Assembly: GCA_015056735.1 (NCBI GenBank) | Contig: SVFT01000006.1 | Span: forward strand, 1-64,000 | Source of the DNA: Lachnospiraceae bacterium | GTDB lineage: Bacteria; Bacillota; Clostridia; Lachnospirales; Lachnospiraceae | Length of the DNA stretch: 64,000 nucleotides | Direction of reading: 5' to 3' | Shown: piece by piece, positions 34,906-43,765 of the stretch | How the letters are laid out: every line of letters begins with the position of its first letter | Position numbering within the stretch: the first letter of the stretch is position 1 | Program-made: the position numbers and the translations under genes | The notes under the pieces: generated by a model | The model's input: only the letters and a program-made list of their open reading frames with translations | Databases searched by the model: none | Told to the model about the DNA's origin: nothing

Positions 34906-35961
34906 ATGAATATACATGCGGGAAGAATAAGAAAAATCCTATACATTTCTTTTATTTCATTTCTGGCCGGCAGCCTTTGTGCCTGCGGGGACAACTACGA
35001 GAAGCGTGCAGCGAATGAGATCGCGCATACTTATAACGTTCCGGAAGAAAAGCAGCTGATCGTTTATTCTTCCCACAAGGAAGAGGTCTATCTGCCGATC
35101 ATCATGGAGTTTGAGGATCGTACCGGCATCTGGGTAGAGATCCACGAAGGCGGCACAACAGAGATTCTGGAAAAAGTGCGCGAAGCCTCCAAGGCCGGCG
35201 CTTGCGACATCATGATGGGCGGAGGTGTCGAGTCTTATGAAGCGGCTAAGGATCTGTTCGTTCCGTATGAACCGTCCGACAGAGACAGGCTGGATGAAGA
35301 GTATCTTTCCAAGAGCGATCTCTGGACACCGTTCACGGAACTCCCACTGGTTTTCATATATAATAATAAGCTGGTGTCGGAAAAGGAAGCTCCCACGCAC
35401 TGGCGCGATCTTCTGAATCCGAAATGGCACGGAAAGATCGCTTTTGCCGACCTCAACAGTTCAGGCACAAGCTATACGATCCTGTCCGCCCTGTCGCAGC
35501 TTTCTTCCGACCCTTCCGAAGATCTTGTGCGCGAATTTCTCTCCGGGATAAAAGGAAACGTCCTGGCTTCTTCCGTTGACATCATTCCGAATGTGCTAAG
35601 CGGCGCTTATCCGATCGGCATTACATTGGAAGGGTCTGCCAAGAAAAGCACTTTCTCCGGCGGTGATCTGACCATGGTCTATCCCGCAGACGGAACGGTT
35701 GCGGTTCCGGACGGCTGCGCGATCGTCAAAAATGCGCCGCACAGCTACAACGCAGGCAGATTCATCGATTTTCTGACCGGATACGATACGCAGAAATATG
35801 CGACGGAGCATTTTTTCAGGCGGCCCGTCCGGATGGATGTTGCACAGCCTGAAGGCTACGAAGAGATCAGGAAGATCGATTTCGACATAGAAAGATCCGC
35901 ACAGGATGAAAAGCATATCTTCGCACTGTGGGATGAGATTATCGGCAGGGAGGGCGACTGA
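34906..35961 (+). CDS. extracellular solute-binding lipoprotein next to a two-component system
   Basis: This 351-residue periplasmic-binding-type lipoprotein has a signal peptide (ILYISFISFLAGSLCACG, lipid Cys about 25-27) and the type II fold of the iron(III)/spermidine/phosphonate group: LIVYSSHKEEVYLPIIMEFE, then IHEGGTTEILEKV, DIMMGGGVESYEA, WRDLLNPKWHGKIAFAD, and DGCAIVKNAPHSYNAGRFID. It is the first gene of a row with a sensor kinase and a response regulator, so it may hand its ligand to the sensor rather than, or as well as, to the transporter encoded downstream. No Shine-Dalgarno is visible before ATG 34906. Ligand not determined. Confidence 0.86.
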   Translation: MNIHAGRIRKILYISFISFLAGSLCACGDNYEKRAANEIAHTYNVPEEKQLIVYSSHKEEVYLPIIMEFEDRTGIWVEIHEGGTTEILEKVREASKAGACDIMMGGGVESYEAAKDLFVPYEPSDRDRLDEEYLSKSDLWTPFTELPLVFIYNNKLVSEKEAPTHWRDLLNPKWHGKIAFADLNSSGTSYTILSALSQLSSDPSEDLVREFLSGIKGNVLASSVDIIPNVLSGAYPIGITLEGSAKKSTFSGGDLTMVYPADGTVAVPDGCAIVKNAPHSYNAGRFIDFLTGYDTQKYATEHFFRRPVRMDVAQPEGYEEIRKIDFDIERSAQDEKHIFALWDEIIGREGD

Positions 35962-35962
35962 A

Positions 35963-37693
35963 TTGAGCTATATCAGGCACTCCTTTAAGAGAAAACTGTT
36001 TTTTACCGTTCTGACCGTGACCCTGATCCTGGTTGTTTCAGCCGGTTTCTTTACATTGCATGGGTTCAAGACGAGGATCGAAGCAGATCACGAAGAGGAA
36101 GATCTCATCCGCGAGGCATTGGTCGGTGATAAGATCGATGAGATCTTTTCCCTGACAGAAAATGCGCTTGACAGGATCAGCTCCAGCAAAGTGATCAGAG
36201 GCGCACTCGTGTCAGATCCCGACAGCGCCCTTGCCGTCTATTCGGAACTGTACAAGGCGACAAACGAGATCAGGCCCTTTTCCGTGATCGATCTGTATGT
36301 GGGTGAGATGAGCCGCTTCAGTACCAGGAGCAGAGGATCATCCGGCATCCTCCCGACTGAATACGGCGTACTTCTCAAAGCCGATCAGGCCGACGGTGCC
36401 ACAGTTTACGATATGGACCCCTCCGACGCTTCCACCACGGGCTCTACGCTGATCATCGTTCGGAAGATCTCCGATATCGGAGAAAAGGGATATGCTGTCG
36501 TGCGGATCGATCGCGAACAGCTCACAAATGAGCTGGGCGGTTCGATCAACGCCAGAGACGGTTTTGTCCTGGCCAACAGATTCTTCCGCCCGTTCTGTCT
36601 GATCGGAACTGCCGTAAACAGTGACACGATCAACAAACTGCGCAGGAATTTTATGCAGAACGTGATCTACAACAAAGATATCAAAGATAACGTCTATATC
36701 TCCGGGATCGGAGACAGCGGCCTTGTGTATGTCTATATCACGCCTCCTGCGTTCGGAGACGCAGCACTTCGCTCCGGCTATCAGGTTGTCCTTTTAATGG
36801 TTGTGATCAGCATTGTGCTATGTCTTTTTGTAGCATCGCGCATGAGTACTTCGATCGCACGGCCGATCGGTACCCTGACGGCGGCGATGAAGCAGTTTCG
36901 CAGGGGCGATTTTGACACGAGAGTCGAGCTTACGCGGGAGGACGAGTTCGGCCAGCTGGCTTTTGGCTTTAATAAGATGACCTCCCGGCTGAAAGATACC
37001 ATGCAGGAGCGTGTGGAAGCAGAGCGCAAAGTCAACGAAGCGCGGATCGAGCTTATGCAGGCACAGCTGAATCCGCATTTCCTGTATAACACGCTCGATA
37101 CGATCAAGTGGGTCGCAAAAGCGAATCATGTTCCGGAAGTGGCAACGCTCTCATCTTCGCTTGCCATGATCCTCCGTACCAGCATCTCCGAGAATCAGTT
37201 CTGCAAATTGCAGAAAGAACTGGATCTTGTACGCAACTATTGCGACATCCAGAAGATCCGGTTTGATGACAGTTTTGACCTGATCGTCAATGTCGCGGCG
37301 GAACTCACGGAAGCCTATGTTCCTAAGCTCGTGCTTCAGCCACTGGTGGAAAATGCGATCATCCACGGTCTGGAGGGCCGTCGTGACGGACGTATTGAGA
37401 TCACGGCACAAAGGATCGAACTCGAATCGGAAGATAAGCCGCAGATCCTGGAGATCACGGTTTCTGACAACGGAAAGGGTATGAGCGATGAGATGATCGC
37501 GCTGATCGAATCGGACGATCCCAACGCGCTGGAAGGCCACCTTGGAATCAAGAATGTCAATACGATCATTCTTTTATATTACGGAAAAGAGTACGGGGTA
37601 AGAGCGGATAAGCTGGAGAGCGGCGCGAGAGTGCGCGTGATCCTTCCGTTTTCGCTTAACGAGCCCGGCAAAGAAGAGGAGAAGCCATCATGA
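35963..37693 (+). CDS. YesM/LytS-type sensor histidine kinase
   Basis: This 576-residue sensor has TM1 (about 10-32), a large extracellular domain (about 35-270), TM2 (about 273-293), HAMP (about 293-345), the His_kinase motif with phospho-acceptor H372 in QLNPHFLYNTLDTIKW, and a HATPase domain (LVLQPLVENAIIHGLEG, VSDNGKGMSDE, LGIKNVNTIILLYYG). The start is TTG 35963, two bases past the upstream stop, with GGGAGGG 9 nt before it. Partner of the AraC-type regulator that overlaps its end. The ligand may reach it through the neighbouring binding lipoprotein. Confidence 0.92.
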   Translation: MSYIRHSFKRKLFFTVLTVTLILVVSAGFFTLHGFKTRIEADHEEEDLIREALVGDKIDEIFSLTENALDRISSSKVIRGALVSDPDSALAVYSELYKATNEIRPFSVIDLYVGEMSRFSTRSRGSSGILPTEYGVLLKADQADGATVYDMDPSDASTTGSTLIIVRKISDIGEKGYAVVRIDREQLTNELGGSINARDGFVLANRFFRPFCLIGTAVNSDTINKLRRNFMQNVIYNKDIKDNVYISGIGDSGLVYVYITPPAFGDAALRSGYQVVLLMVVISIVLCLFVASRMSTSIARPIGTLTAAMKQFRRGDFDTRVELTREDEFGQLAFGFNKMTSRLKDTMQERVEAERKVNEARIELMQAQLNPHFLYNTLDTIKWVAKANHVPEVATLSSSLAMILRTSISENQFCKLQKELDLVRNYCDIQKIRFDDSFDLIVNVAAELTEAYVPKLVLQPLVENAIIHGLEGRRDGRIEITAQRIELESEDKPQILEITVSDNGKGMSDEMIALIESDDPNALEGHLGIKNVNTIILLYYGKEYGVRADKLESGARVRVILPFSLNEPGKEEEKPS

Positions 37694-38454
37694 CAACGGT
37701 TATGATCGTGGATGATGAAAAACTGGTCAGAATGGGGATCAAAGAGGAGACCGACTGGGACCTGATCGGCTGTGAGGTTGTAGCGGAAGCTTCCAACGGA
37801 GAAGAGGCATTGCAGCTGGCCGAGAAGACAAGGCCGGATCTGGTGATCTCCGATATCCGCATGCCGCGGATGGATGGGATCGAACTGGCCGGAAAGCTCT
37901 TGGAAAAATACCCGTCCATGAAGGTCATCTTTCTGACTGCTTATAATGAATTCGAATATGCGAGAAAAGCGGTACGCATCGGCGTGAGCGATTACATCTT
38001 AAAACCGTTTCAGGACGGAGAACTGGAAGCATCTGTGCAAAGGCTTCTGCATCTTCATCCCAATACGCCGGCTTCCGTTAAGGAACTGGAGGAGACGCTG
38101 GTCCCGCTCATTCAGAAAGATACTGTATCGAACCGCTATGTACAGACGGCGCTTGCCTATATCGAGGAGCATTTCTCGGATCCTGATTTTTCCATCGGTA
38201 AGCTGGCCGACTCCATGGGCGTATCGAACGGTCACATCAGCCGTCTTTTTAAATCCGAGCTGGATCTTGGGATCAACAACTATCTGACAAGATACCGGAT
38301 CCGCAAGGCCATGGACTATCTGAAGGATGTGCAGATGAAAGTCTACGAAGTCGCGGAGTTCACCGGCTATCAGGATATAGCATATTTCTCCAATACATTT
38401 AAAAAACTGGTCGGCAGATCACCGTCTGATTACCAGACGAAGGGATTGAACTAG
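37690..38454 (+). CDS. YesN-type response regulator with AraC DNA-binding domain
   Basis: This 254-residue regulator has a receiver domain (1-120; acidic pocket DDE at 8-10, phospho-acceptor D55 in VISDIRMPRMDG, the Thr/Lys pair at LTAYNEF and LKPF) and an AraC/XylS double HTH (about 150-254; GKLADSMGVSNGHISRLFKS, EVAEFTGYQDIAYFSNTFKK, then GRSPSDYQ). It overlaps the kinase gene by 4 bp. The most likely target is the ABC importer operon that starts 160 bp downstream. Confidence 0.93.
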   Translation: MTTVMIVDDEKLVRMGIKEETDWDLIGCEVVAEASNGEEALQLAEKTRPDLVISDIRMPRMDGIELAGKLLEKYPSMKVIFLTAYNEFEYARKAVRIGVSDYILKPFQDGELEASVQRLLHLHPNTPASVKELEETLVPLIQKDTVSNRYVQTALAYIEEHFSDPDFSIGKLADSMGVSNGHISRLFKSELDLGINNYLTRYRIRKAMDYLKDVQMKVYEVAEFTGYQDIAYFSNTFKKLVGRSPSDYQTKGLN

Positions 38455-38521
38455 ATAAAGATGTAAGTTTTTTGCAAGAAATATCAGTTTTGTCCTCTGC
38501 AAAAACAAAATACGCACAAGT

Positions 38522-38568
38522 AAAATGTACTTATCAGGTAACAAATGCAGCGATAAGTACATTTTTTT
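38522..38568 (+). terminator. terminator or attenuator between the two-component and importer genes
   Basis: AAAATGTACTTATC and GATAAGTACATTTT form a perfect 14-bp stem with a 16-nt loop, running into seven T. It lies 48 bp before the next start codon. It may end the regulator transcript, or be an attenuator if the importer promoter lies further upstream; I could not place that promoter with confidence. Confidence 0.82.
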
Positions 38569-38615
38569 ATTGAAAAAACGGAAAATCGATGCATATTGCA
38601 CAAAGGAGGATAAAA

Positions 38616-40022
38616 ATGAAGAAGAAGTTACTGGCAACACTTTTGACGTGCTCTCTGGTAGTGACCGGTCTTACAGCATGCGGCGGCGCTTCTCAGGACG
38701 GCGGCGCAAAAGCTCCGGAAGCACAGGCTGATGCACCTGCAGCGGCAGGCGAGGAAGCAGCGGCTGATGTTCCGGAAGAAGAACTAGAAGGCATTGACCT
38801 GATCATCAAAGAAGCAGAAGGCATGACAATGGAAGAGCTCGCGAAGAAAGCGATCGAAGAGTCCAACGGAAAGACCTTCTACGGCGTAGGTAACTCCAGC
38901 CGTGGTAAATCCGCACTTCCTACTTTCATTGAGTATCTGCAGTCGATCGACCCGAACTATACGATGGAATTCGAGTGGCAGCAGCCCAAGAACAACAAGA
39001 TCTTCGAGCAGCTGACATCAGACTCCTTAAAGAGTGAAGGCACTTTTGCCATGACACTGATCCAGGATGGCAACCAGATCCAGTCCAAGATGGTGGATAC
39101 AGGCATCTTAAAGACCTTCATCCCGAAGGAATGGGCAGAAGCAAACGGCACATCCGCTGATGCTTTTGAAGGTTTCCTTCCTCTTCAGACACTGAACAAG
39201 GTATTCATGTACAACTGCACAGGCGATGCGAAGTTCACAAACTGCTGGGATTTTGTATATGAAGGATCTCATCCGCTCTTCATGGGCGTTGACTCCGAGA
39301 TCGTCGGCAAGAACTTCCTGATGATGCTGACGGAAGATAAGTACGCAGGCTGGCTGAAAGCTGCTTATGACAAGCTTGATGCTGAGAAGAAAGCTTATTT
39401 CGAGCCTACGATCCAGTCCGTTCAGGCAGATGCACAGGATCTTGGCCTTGGCGCAAACGGTGCGTATGCACTTGCATGGATCAAACTCTGGGTAAGCAGC
39501 TACAATGAGCAGACAGACGATGGCCCGATCTGCAACACACTTGTAGATGCATCCGCAAAAGATCAGTCCGGCCTTCTTGTTTACTCGAAACTTCGTTCCG
39601 TTGAAGAATCCAAGAGCGTATCCGTTAACAACATCAAGGTTGCGGCATACGAAGACGGCTACACCGGTATCGGCGGATACGGTTACTGCCATTATCTGTT
39701 CCTGACAAAGAACAGCCCGCTTCCCTGGACAGCATGTGCGTTTATCGCATATATGACCAATACAGCTGAAGGCTTTGACGCATGGGGCAAAGATATGGGC
39801 GGCTACTCCGCAAACCCGACAGTAGCAAAAGCGATCGAAGACAAATATCATCATTCTCAGGGCGGCGGCGGCGAATTCCCTGCAAAAGACGACAGAGGAT
39901 ATGACTGGTGGACAGCTGAAGGCAAGGGCGAGCTCGTGCTCGAGGATCCGATCTACTGCTCAGACGTTTCCTTTACAGTCGGAAGCTGGATCGACGTACT
40001 TGATCACTACACTCCCGAATAA
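38616..40022 (+). CDS. ABC importer substrate-binding lipoprotein
   Basis: This 468-residue lipoprotein begins MKKKLLATLLTCSLVVTGLT and is cleaved before the Cys of TACGG. An acidic, Ala/Pro-rich linker (about 27-62) tethers a type II periplasmic-binding domain (FYGVGNSSRGKSALPTFIEY, FEWQQPKNNKIFEQLTSD, and GGYGYCHYLFLTKNSPLPWT late). The C-terminus carries an aromatic loop (DDRGYDWWTAEGKG). AAAGGAGG precedes ATG 38616; a start 9 codons earlier is rejected for that reason. A hairpin with T tract after it separates it from the permease, so it is probably made in excess. Related to iron(III)/putrescine-type binders; ligand unknown. Confidence 0.87.
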   Translation: MKKKLLATLLTCSLVVTGLTACGGASQDGGAKAPEAQADAPAAAGEEAAADVPEEELEGIDLIIKEAEGMTMEELAKKAIEESNGKTFYGVGNSSRGKSALPTFIEYLQSIDPNYTMEFEWQQPKNNKIFEQLTSDSLKSEGTFAMTLIQDGNQIQSKMVDTGILKTFIPKEWAEANGTSADAFEGFLPLQTLNKVFMYNCTGDAKFTNCWDFVYEGSHPLFMGVDSEIVGKNFLMMLTEDKYAGWLKAAYDKLDAEKKAYFEPTIQSVQADAQDLGLGANGAYALAWIKLWVSSYNEQTDDGPICNTLVDASAKDQSGLLVYSKLRSVEESKSVSVNNIKVAAYEDGYTGIGGYGYCHYLFLTKNSPLPWTACAFIAYMTNTAEGFDAWGKDMGGYSANPTVAKAIEDKYHHSQGGGGEFPAKDDRGYDWWTAEGKGELVLEDPIYCSDVSFTVGSWIDVLDHYTPE

Positions 40023-40040
40023 GTTCTAAGTAATCCCTCG

Positions 40041-40077
40041 GGGGATGTCACTTGCCATAAGTGGCATCCCCTTTTTT
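40041..40077 (+). terminator. intra-operon terminator between binding protein and permease
   Basis: GGGGATGTCACTT pairs with AAGTGGCATCCCC across a short loop, then six T. Partial termination here would lower permease and ATPase relative to binding protein. Confidence 0.88.
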
Positions 40078-40097
40078 GAAAAAAGAAGGAGCATCCC

Positions 40098-41924
40098 ATG
40101 CAGGAATATACAAGACCTGACACGCGTGCGATCTTTAAAAACAAAGTGAAGACATGGTTCTCCCAGCCGCAGAATATCATCCTGCTTCTGTTCGGAATCG
40201 TTCTGACGTTCAGTACCGTCGCACCTGTTGTCGCGATCATCAAAGATACTTTTCAGATCCATCCGGGTACGATCGATCAGCATCTGACCAAGCGTACCGT
40301 CGGATATACGATCGTCAATTATATTGACCTTTTCACCAGCAAACTTGCAAGAGAGAATCTCTGGAATCCTCTTTTAAACACCGTATTACTGTCGATATTA
40401 ACCTGCCTCATCTCCATTCTGTTCGGTGGGATCTTTGCATTCCTCGTAACCAGAACGGATATGAAGTTTAAAAAATACTTAAGTTCGATCTTTATTTTCC
40501 CGTACATCATGCCGCAGTGGACGCTCGCAGTCGTATGGCAGCATATGTTTTACTCCAATAAGGTAACGGGAACATCGGACGGCCTGCTGGCATCGCTTTT
40601 CGGAATACTGTTCCCGAACTGGTGGTGTCAGGGACTTTTCCCCAGTGCGATGGTGCTCGGCCTGCACTACGCACCGTTTGCCTACATCCTGATCGGCGGC
40701 ATTTTCAAGAACATGGACGCGAACCTCGAAGAAGCGGCCACGATCCTGGATACGCCCAAGACCAAGATCATGTTTAAGGTCACTCTTCCCATGATCAAAC
40801 CGGCGATCCTTTCCACGATCCTTTTGGTATTCGGAAGCGCCATGGGAAGCTACCCCGTACCCCATTATCTGAACTTTACAACGCTTTCCACCAAGTATAT
40901 TTCCATGAACAGCAAATATACGGGTGAAGCGAGTATCCTTGCGATCATTATGATGCTCTTCGGCGTGCTTATCCTCGGAATGAACCAGATGAGCCTGAAG
41001 AGCCGCAAGAACTACACGACCGTTACCGGCAAATCCGGGCAGCTGACAAAGATCCGTATCGGCAAAGCGGGAAAATATGTTGTAGCGATCATCTTTACGA
41101 TCATTACATTCTTCACCAGCATCTGGCCGATCCTCTTGTTTGCGCTTGAGACGTTCCTGCCGAATCCCGGCGACTACAGCTTCCTGTACAGCGGGAACTT
41201 CGCATACCTGACGACAAAATGGTGGGCGACCAATGAGAATATCACCGAAAACGGTATGTACGGTCAGCCCGGTATCCTGTATAACGGCACGATCTGGCAC
41301 GCTTTCCTCGGAACGCTTATGGTTGCCGTGGCCTGCGCGCTCATCGCCGGAACGATCGGTACACTGATCGGGTATGCCGTTGCGAAAAAGAGAAGGAACA
41401 AATGGGCAAACTACGTAAACAACGTGGCGTTCCTGCCTTATCTGATGCCTTCGATCGCAGTCGGCGCCGCATTCTTCATCCTTTTCTCAAATGAGAAGAT
41501 CAACCTCTTCAACACATACACACTTCTGATCATCGCGGGTGTTGTCAAGTACATCCCGTTTGCATCAAGGAGTTCTCTGAACTCGATGCTTCAGATCAGC
41601 GGCGAGTTGGAGGAAGCGGCGATCATCCAGAATGCATCCTGGATCAAACGTATGACCAAGATCATCATCCCGATCCAGAAATCGTCGATCATCAGCGGAT
41701 ATCTGCTTCCGTTCATGACCTGTCTTCGAGAGCTGTCCCTGTTCCTGCTCCTTTGTACGCAGGGCTTCATCCTCTCGACGACGCTCGATTACTTCGACGA
41801 GATGGGACTTTATGCATTCTCGAGCGCGATCAACCTGATCCTGATCGTGACGATCCTGGTATTCAACACGATGGTTAACAAACTCACCGGGGCAAGCCTG
41901 GACGATGGCATAGGAGGTAAGTAA
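40098..41924 (+). CDS. ABC importer permease, two fused membrane domains
   Basis: This 608-residue protein fuses two BPD_transp_1 domains, as in FbpB/SfuB-type iron(III) and related permeases. Twelve or so helices are visible, with two EAA coupling loops: NLEEAATILDTPKTKIMFKV (about 211-230) and ELEEAAIIQNASWIKRMTKI (about 502-521). A single polypeptide therefore makes the whole channel. AGAAGGAG lies before ATG 40098. It is 1 bp from the ATPase gene, and it pairs with the binding protein upstream. Confidence 0.9.
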   Translation: MQEYTRPDTRAIFKNKVKTWFSQPQNIILLLFGIVLTFSTVAPVVAIIKDTFQIHPGTIDQHLTKRTVGYTIVNYIDLFTSKLARENLWNPLLNTVLLSILTCLISILFGGIFAFLVTRTDMKFKKYLSSIFIFPYIMPQWTLAVVWQHMFYSNKVTGTSDGLLASLFGILFPNWWCQGLFPSAMVLGLHYAPFAYILIGGIFKNMDANLEEAATILDTPKTKIMFKVTLPMIKPAILSTILLVFGSAMGSYPVPHYLNFTTLSTKYISMNSKYTGEASILAIIMMLFGVLILGMNQMSLKSRKNYTTVTGKSGQLTKIRIGKAGKYVVAIIFTIITFFTSIWPILLFALETFLPNPGDYSFLYSGNFAYLTTKWWATNENITENGMYGQPGILYNGTIWHAFLGTLMVAVACALIAGTIGTLIGYAVAKKRRNKWANYVNNVAFLPYLMPSIAVGAAFFILFSNEKINLFNTYTLLIIAGVVKYIPFASRSSLNSMLQISGELEEAAIIQNASWIKRMTKIIIPIQKSSIISGYLLPFMTCLRELSLFLLLCTQGFILSTTLDYFDEMGLYAFSSAINLILIVTILVFNTMVNKLTGASLDDGIGGK

Positions 41925-41925
41925 G

Positions 41926-43575
41926 ATGCCGGAAATCAAACTGGAAAATATTACAAAGCGTTGGGGCAAGTTCTTTGGCGTAGATAATGTGAGCCTGGAT
42001 ATCCCCGATAACTCTTTTATCACATTGCTCGGCCCGTCCGGCTGCGGCAAGACCACGATCCTTCGAATGATCGCAGGGCTGGAAACACCGACGGAAGGAC
42101 GTATCACGATCGGCGACAAGGTCGTATTTGACTCAAATGCCGGTATCAACGTACCTGCCAATAAGAGAAAAGTGGGCTTTCTGTTCCAAAACTATGCTCT
42201 GTGGCCCAACATGACGGTATATGAGAACATATCTTTCGGCCTGAAGAATATCAACGAAGAGATGCCCCTCCTCGATATGGAGGCAAAGCAGGCTGCGGAT
42301 ATGATCAGAGCGCTTTCGGGCGGATCCAAAGTAAAGGAGCTTGTAGAGGAGTGCCGCGACAAGAACGGGCGCCTCGATGAGAAGAAGGCCTATGTAAAAC
42401 TGATCGATAACTTCAAGTGTTCGATCTATACGGCAAAGGAGCTCTTTGCGCTGAAGGTGCATGAAGCATCGGATCCTGTGACTTTTGCAAAGGGCAAGTC
42501 TGTGACTTATGAGGAAAAACTTGCCGGCATTAAGAAAAGATACCAGTCGGAAGGACAGGACCTGAACGAGAAGTTCGAGGTAACACAGGGCGGAACGCCT
42601 GTGATCCGCAAGAGAAAACTGACAAAAGAAGAGATCGACTCGAAGGTCAGAGCATGTTCCCGCATCGTAAAGATCGGCATGTTCATGGACCGCTATCCGG
42701 CGGAACTCTCCGGCGGCCAGCAGCAGCGTGTCGCGATCGCAAGAACGCTTGCTCCCGAACCGCAGGTACTTTTCATGGATGAGCCGCTCTCCAACCTGGA
42801 TGCGAAGCTTCGTCTCGAGATGCGCTACGAACTGCAGAGACTTCATGTGGAGACAGGCAGCACGTTCGTATACGTAACGCACGACCAGATGGAAGCGATG
42901 ACCCTTGCGACAAGGATCTGCCTTGTAAACAACGGTGTGCTGCAGCAGTATGCGGCACCGCTTGAAGTATACAATCGCCCCGCAAACCTTTTTGTAGCTG
43001 ACTTTGTCGGTAATCCGTCCATGAACTTTGTGGATGCAAACGGAAAAGCGGAAGGAGACGGTAGCGTACTGCTGGATATCCTGGGCGGCATCAAGGCACG
43101 CTTTGTACCTGCAACGCCGCTCGATCTCTCAAAATGGAAAGCAGACAGGGATCAGTCGATCCTTGACAAGGCGGAGGAAGAAAAGAGACGCCTTGCAAAG
43201 AAGGGCGCGGTTGAGAAGACCAACAAGGATGAAGTCTTCAAATACCATGTTCAGAAGGTAGAAGAAGAGGATGAGAGCCTCCTTGATGAGCCGGTGATCA
43301 CGGAAGATGACTATGTGCTCGGTATCCGCCCCGAAGCGATCGATATCGAAGAGAACGGTCATGTTGCGGCTACGATCTACGGTGCGATGCCGACCGGTAT
43401 GGAGTCGACCTTGAAACTCAAAGTGGGCGAATATCTTCTGACAAGCGTTGTTTTCGGAAACCGCGTCTATACGATCGATCAGGATGCGAAGATCAATGTA
43501 AACGGTAACGATATTCTGCTCTTTGACAGAAGAAGCGGCCGCCTGATCACGGCAGGCAGGATCGAGATCTGCTGA
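41926..43575 (+). CDS. ABC importer ATP-binding protein with a long insertion
   Basis: This 549-residue ATPase of the PotA/FbpC/UgpC group has Walker A GPSGCGKT (36-43), Q-loop Q88, signature LSGGQQQRVAIARTLA (261-276), Walker B VLFMDE (281-286), D-loop SNLDAK and switch VYVTHDQMEAM, followed by a TOBE-like regulatory region (about 370-549). Between the Q-loop and signature there are about 170 residues, where MalK-type proteins have about 50; the extra 120 or so (about 108-238) are charged and helical and even contain a decoy ALSGGSK. The C-terminal domain also has a charged helix (about 405-455). GGAGG precedes ATG 41926. Confidence 0.9.
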   Translation: MPEIKLENITKRWGKFFGVDNVSLDIPDNSFITLLGPSGCGKTTILRMIAGLETPTEGRITIGDKVVFDSNAGINVPANKRKVGFLFQNYALWPNMTVYENISFGLKNINEEMPLLDMEAKQAADMIRALSGGSKVKELVEECRDKNGRLDEKKAYVKLIDNFKCSIYTAKELFALKVHEASDPVTFAKGKSVTYEEKLAGIKKRYQSEGQDLNEKFEVTQGGTPVIRKRKLTKEEIDSKVRACSRIVKIGMFMDRYPAELSGGQQQRVAIARTLAPEPQVLFMDEPLSNLDAKLRLEMRYELQRLHVETGSTFVYVTHDQMEAMTLATRICLVNNGVLQQYAAPLEVYNRPANLFVADFVGNPSMNFVDANGKAEGDGSVLLDILGGIKARFVPATPLDLSKWKADRDQSILDKAEEEKRRLAKKGAVEKTNKDEVFKYHVQKVEEEDESLLDEPVITEDDYVLGIRPEAIDIEENGHVAATIYGAMPTGMESTLKLKVGEYLLTSVVFGNRVYTIDQDAKINVNGNDILLFDRRSGRLITAGRIEIC

Positions 43576-43606
43576 CCGGAATAATATGAGCAGCCCCTTA
43601 AAGCGG

Positions 43607-43638
43607 GAACCCTCTTTTATGGAGGGTTCTCTTTTTTT
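43607..43638 (+). terminator. intrinsic terminator after the ABC importer operon
   Basis: GAACCCTC pairs with GAGGGTTC over a 7-nt loop, then CT and seven T. Confidence 0.9.
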
Positions 43639-43765
43639 CAGCCGCCGGATCGTCCGGAAAGATATTCTTTCGGATGATAAGTTTGTATTTTTAAACACAA
43701 GTATATGTATGCTTGCTACGAATGTGATACAATATATAAGTAAAAATCTAACAGGAGGTAGCAGG

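Noticed and set aside
38469-38506. TTTTTGCA/TGCAAAAA inverted repeat as a terminator after the response regulator
   Set aside because: The stem is almost all A-T with a 22-nt loop; the much stronger 14-bp stem at 38522-38568 explains termination.
43586-43765. N-terminal extension of the aldose epimerase
   Set aside because: It runs across an intrinsic terminator; a strong AGGAGG and family start are at 43766.
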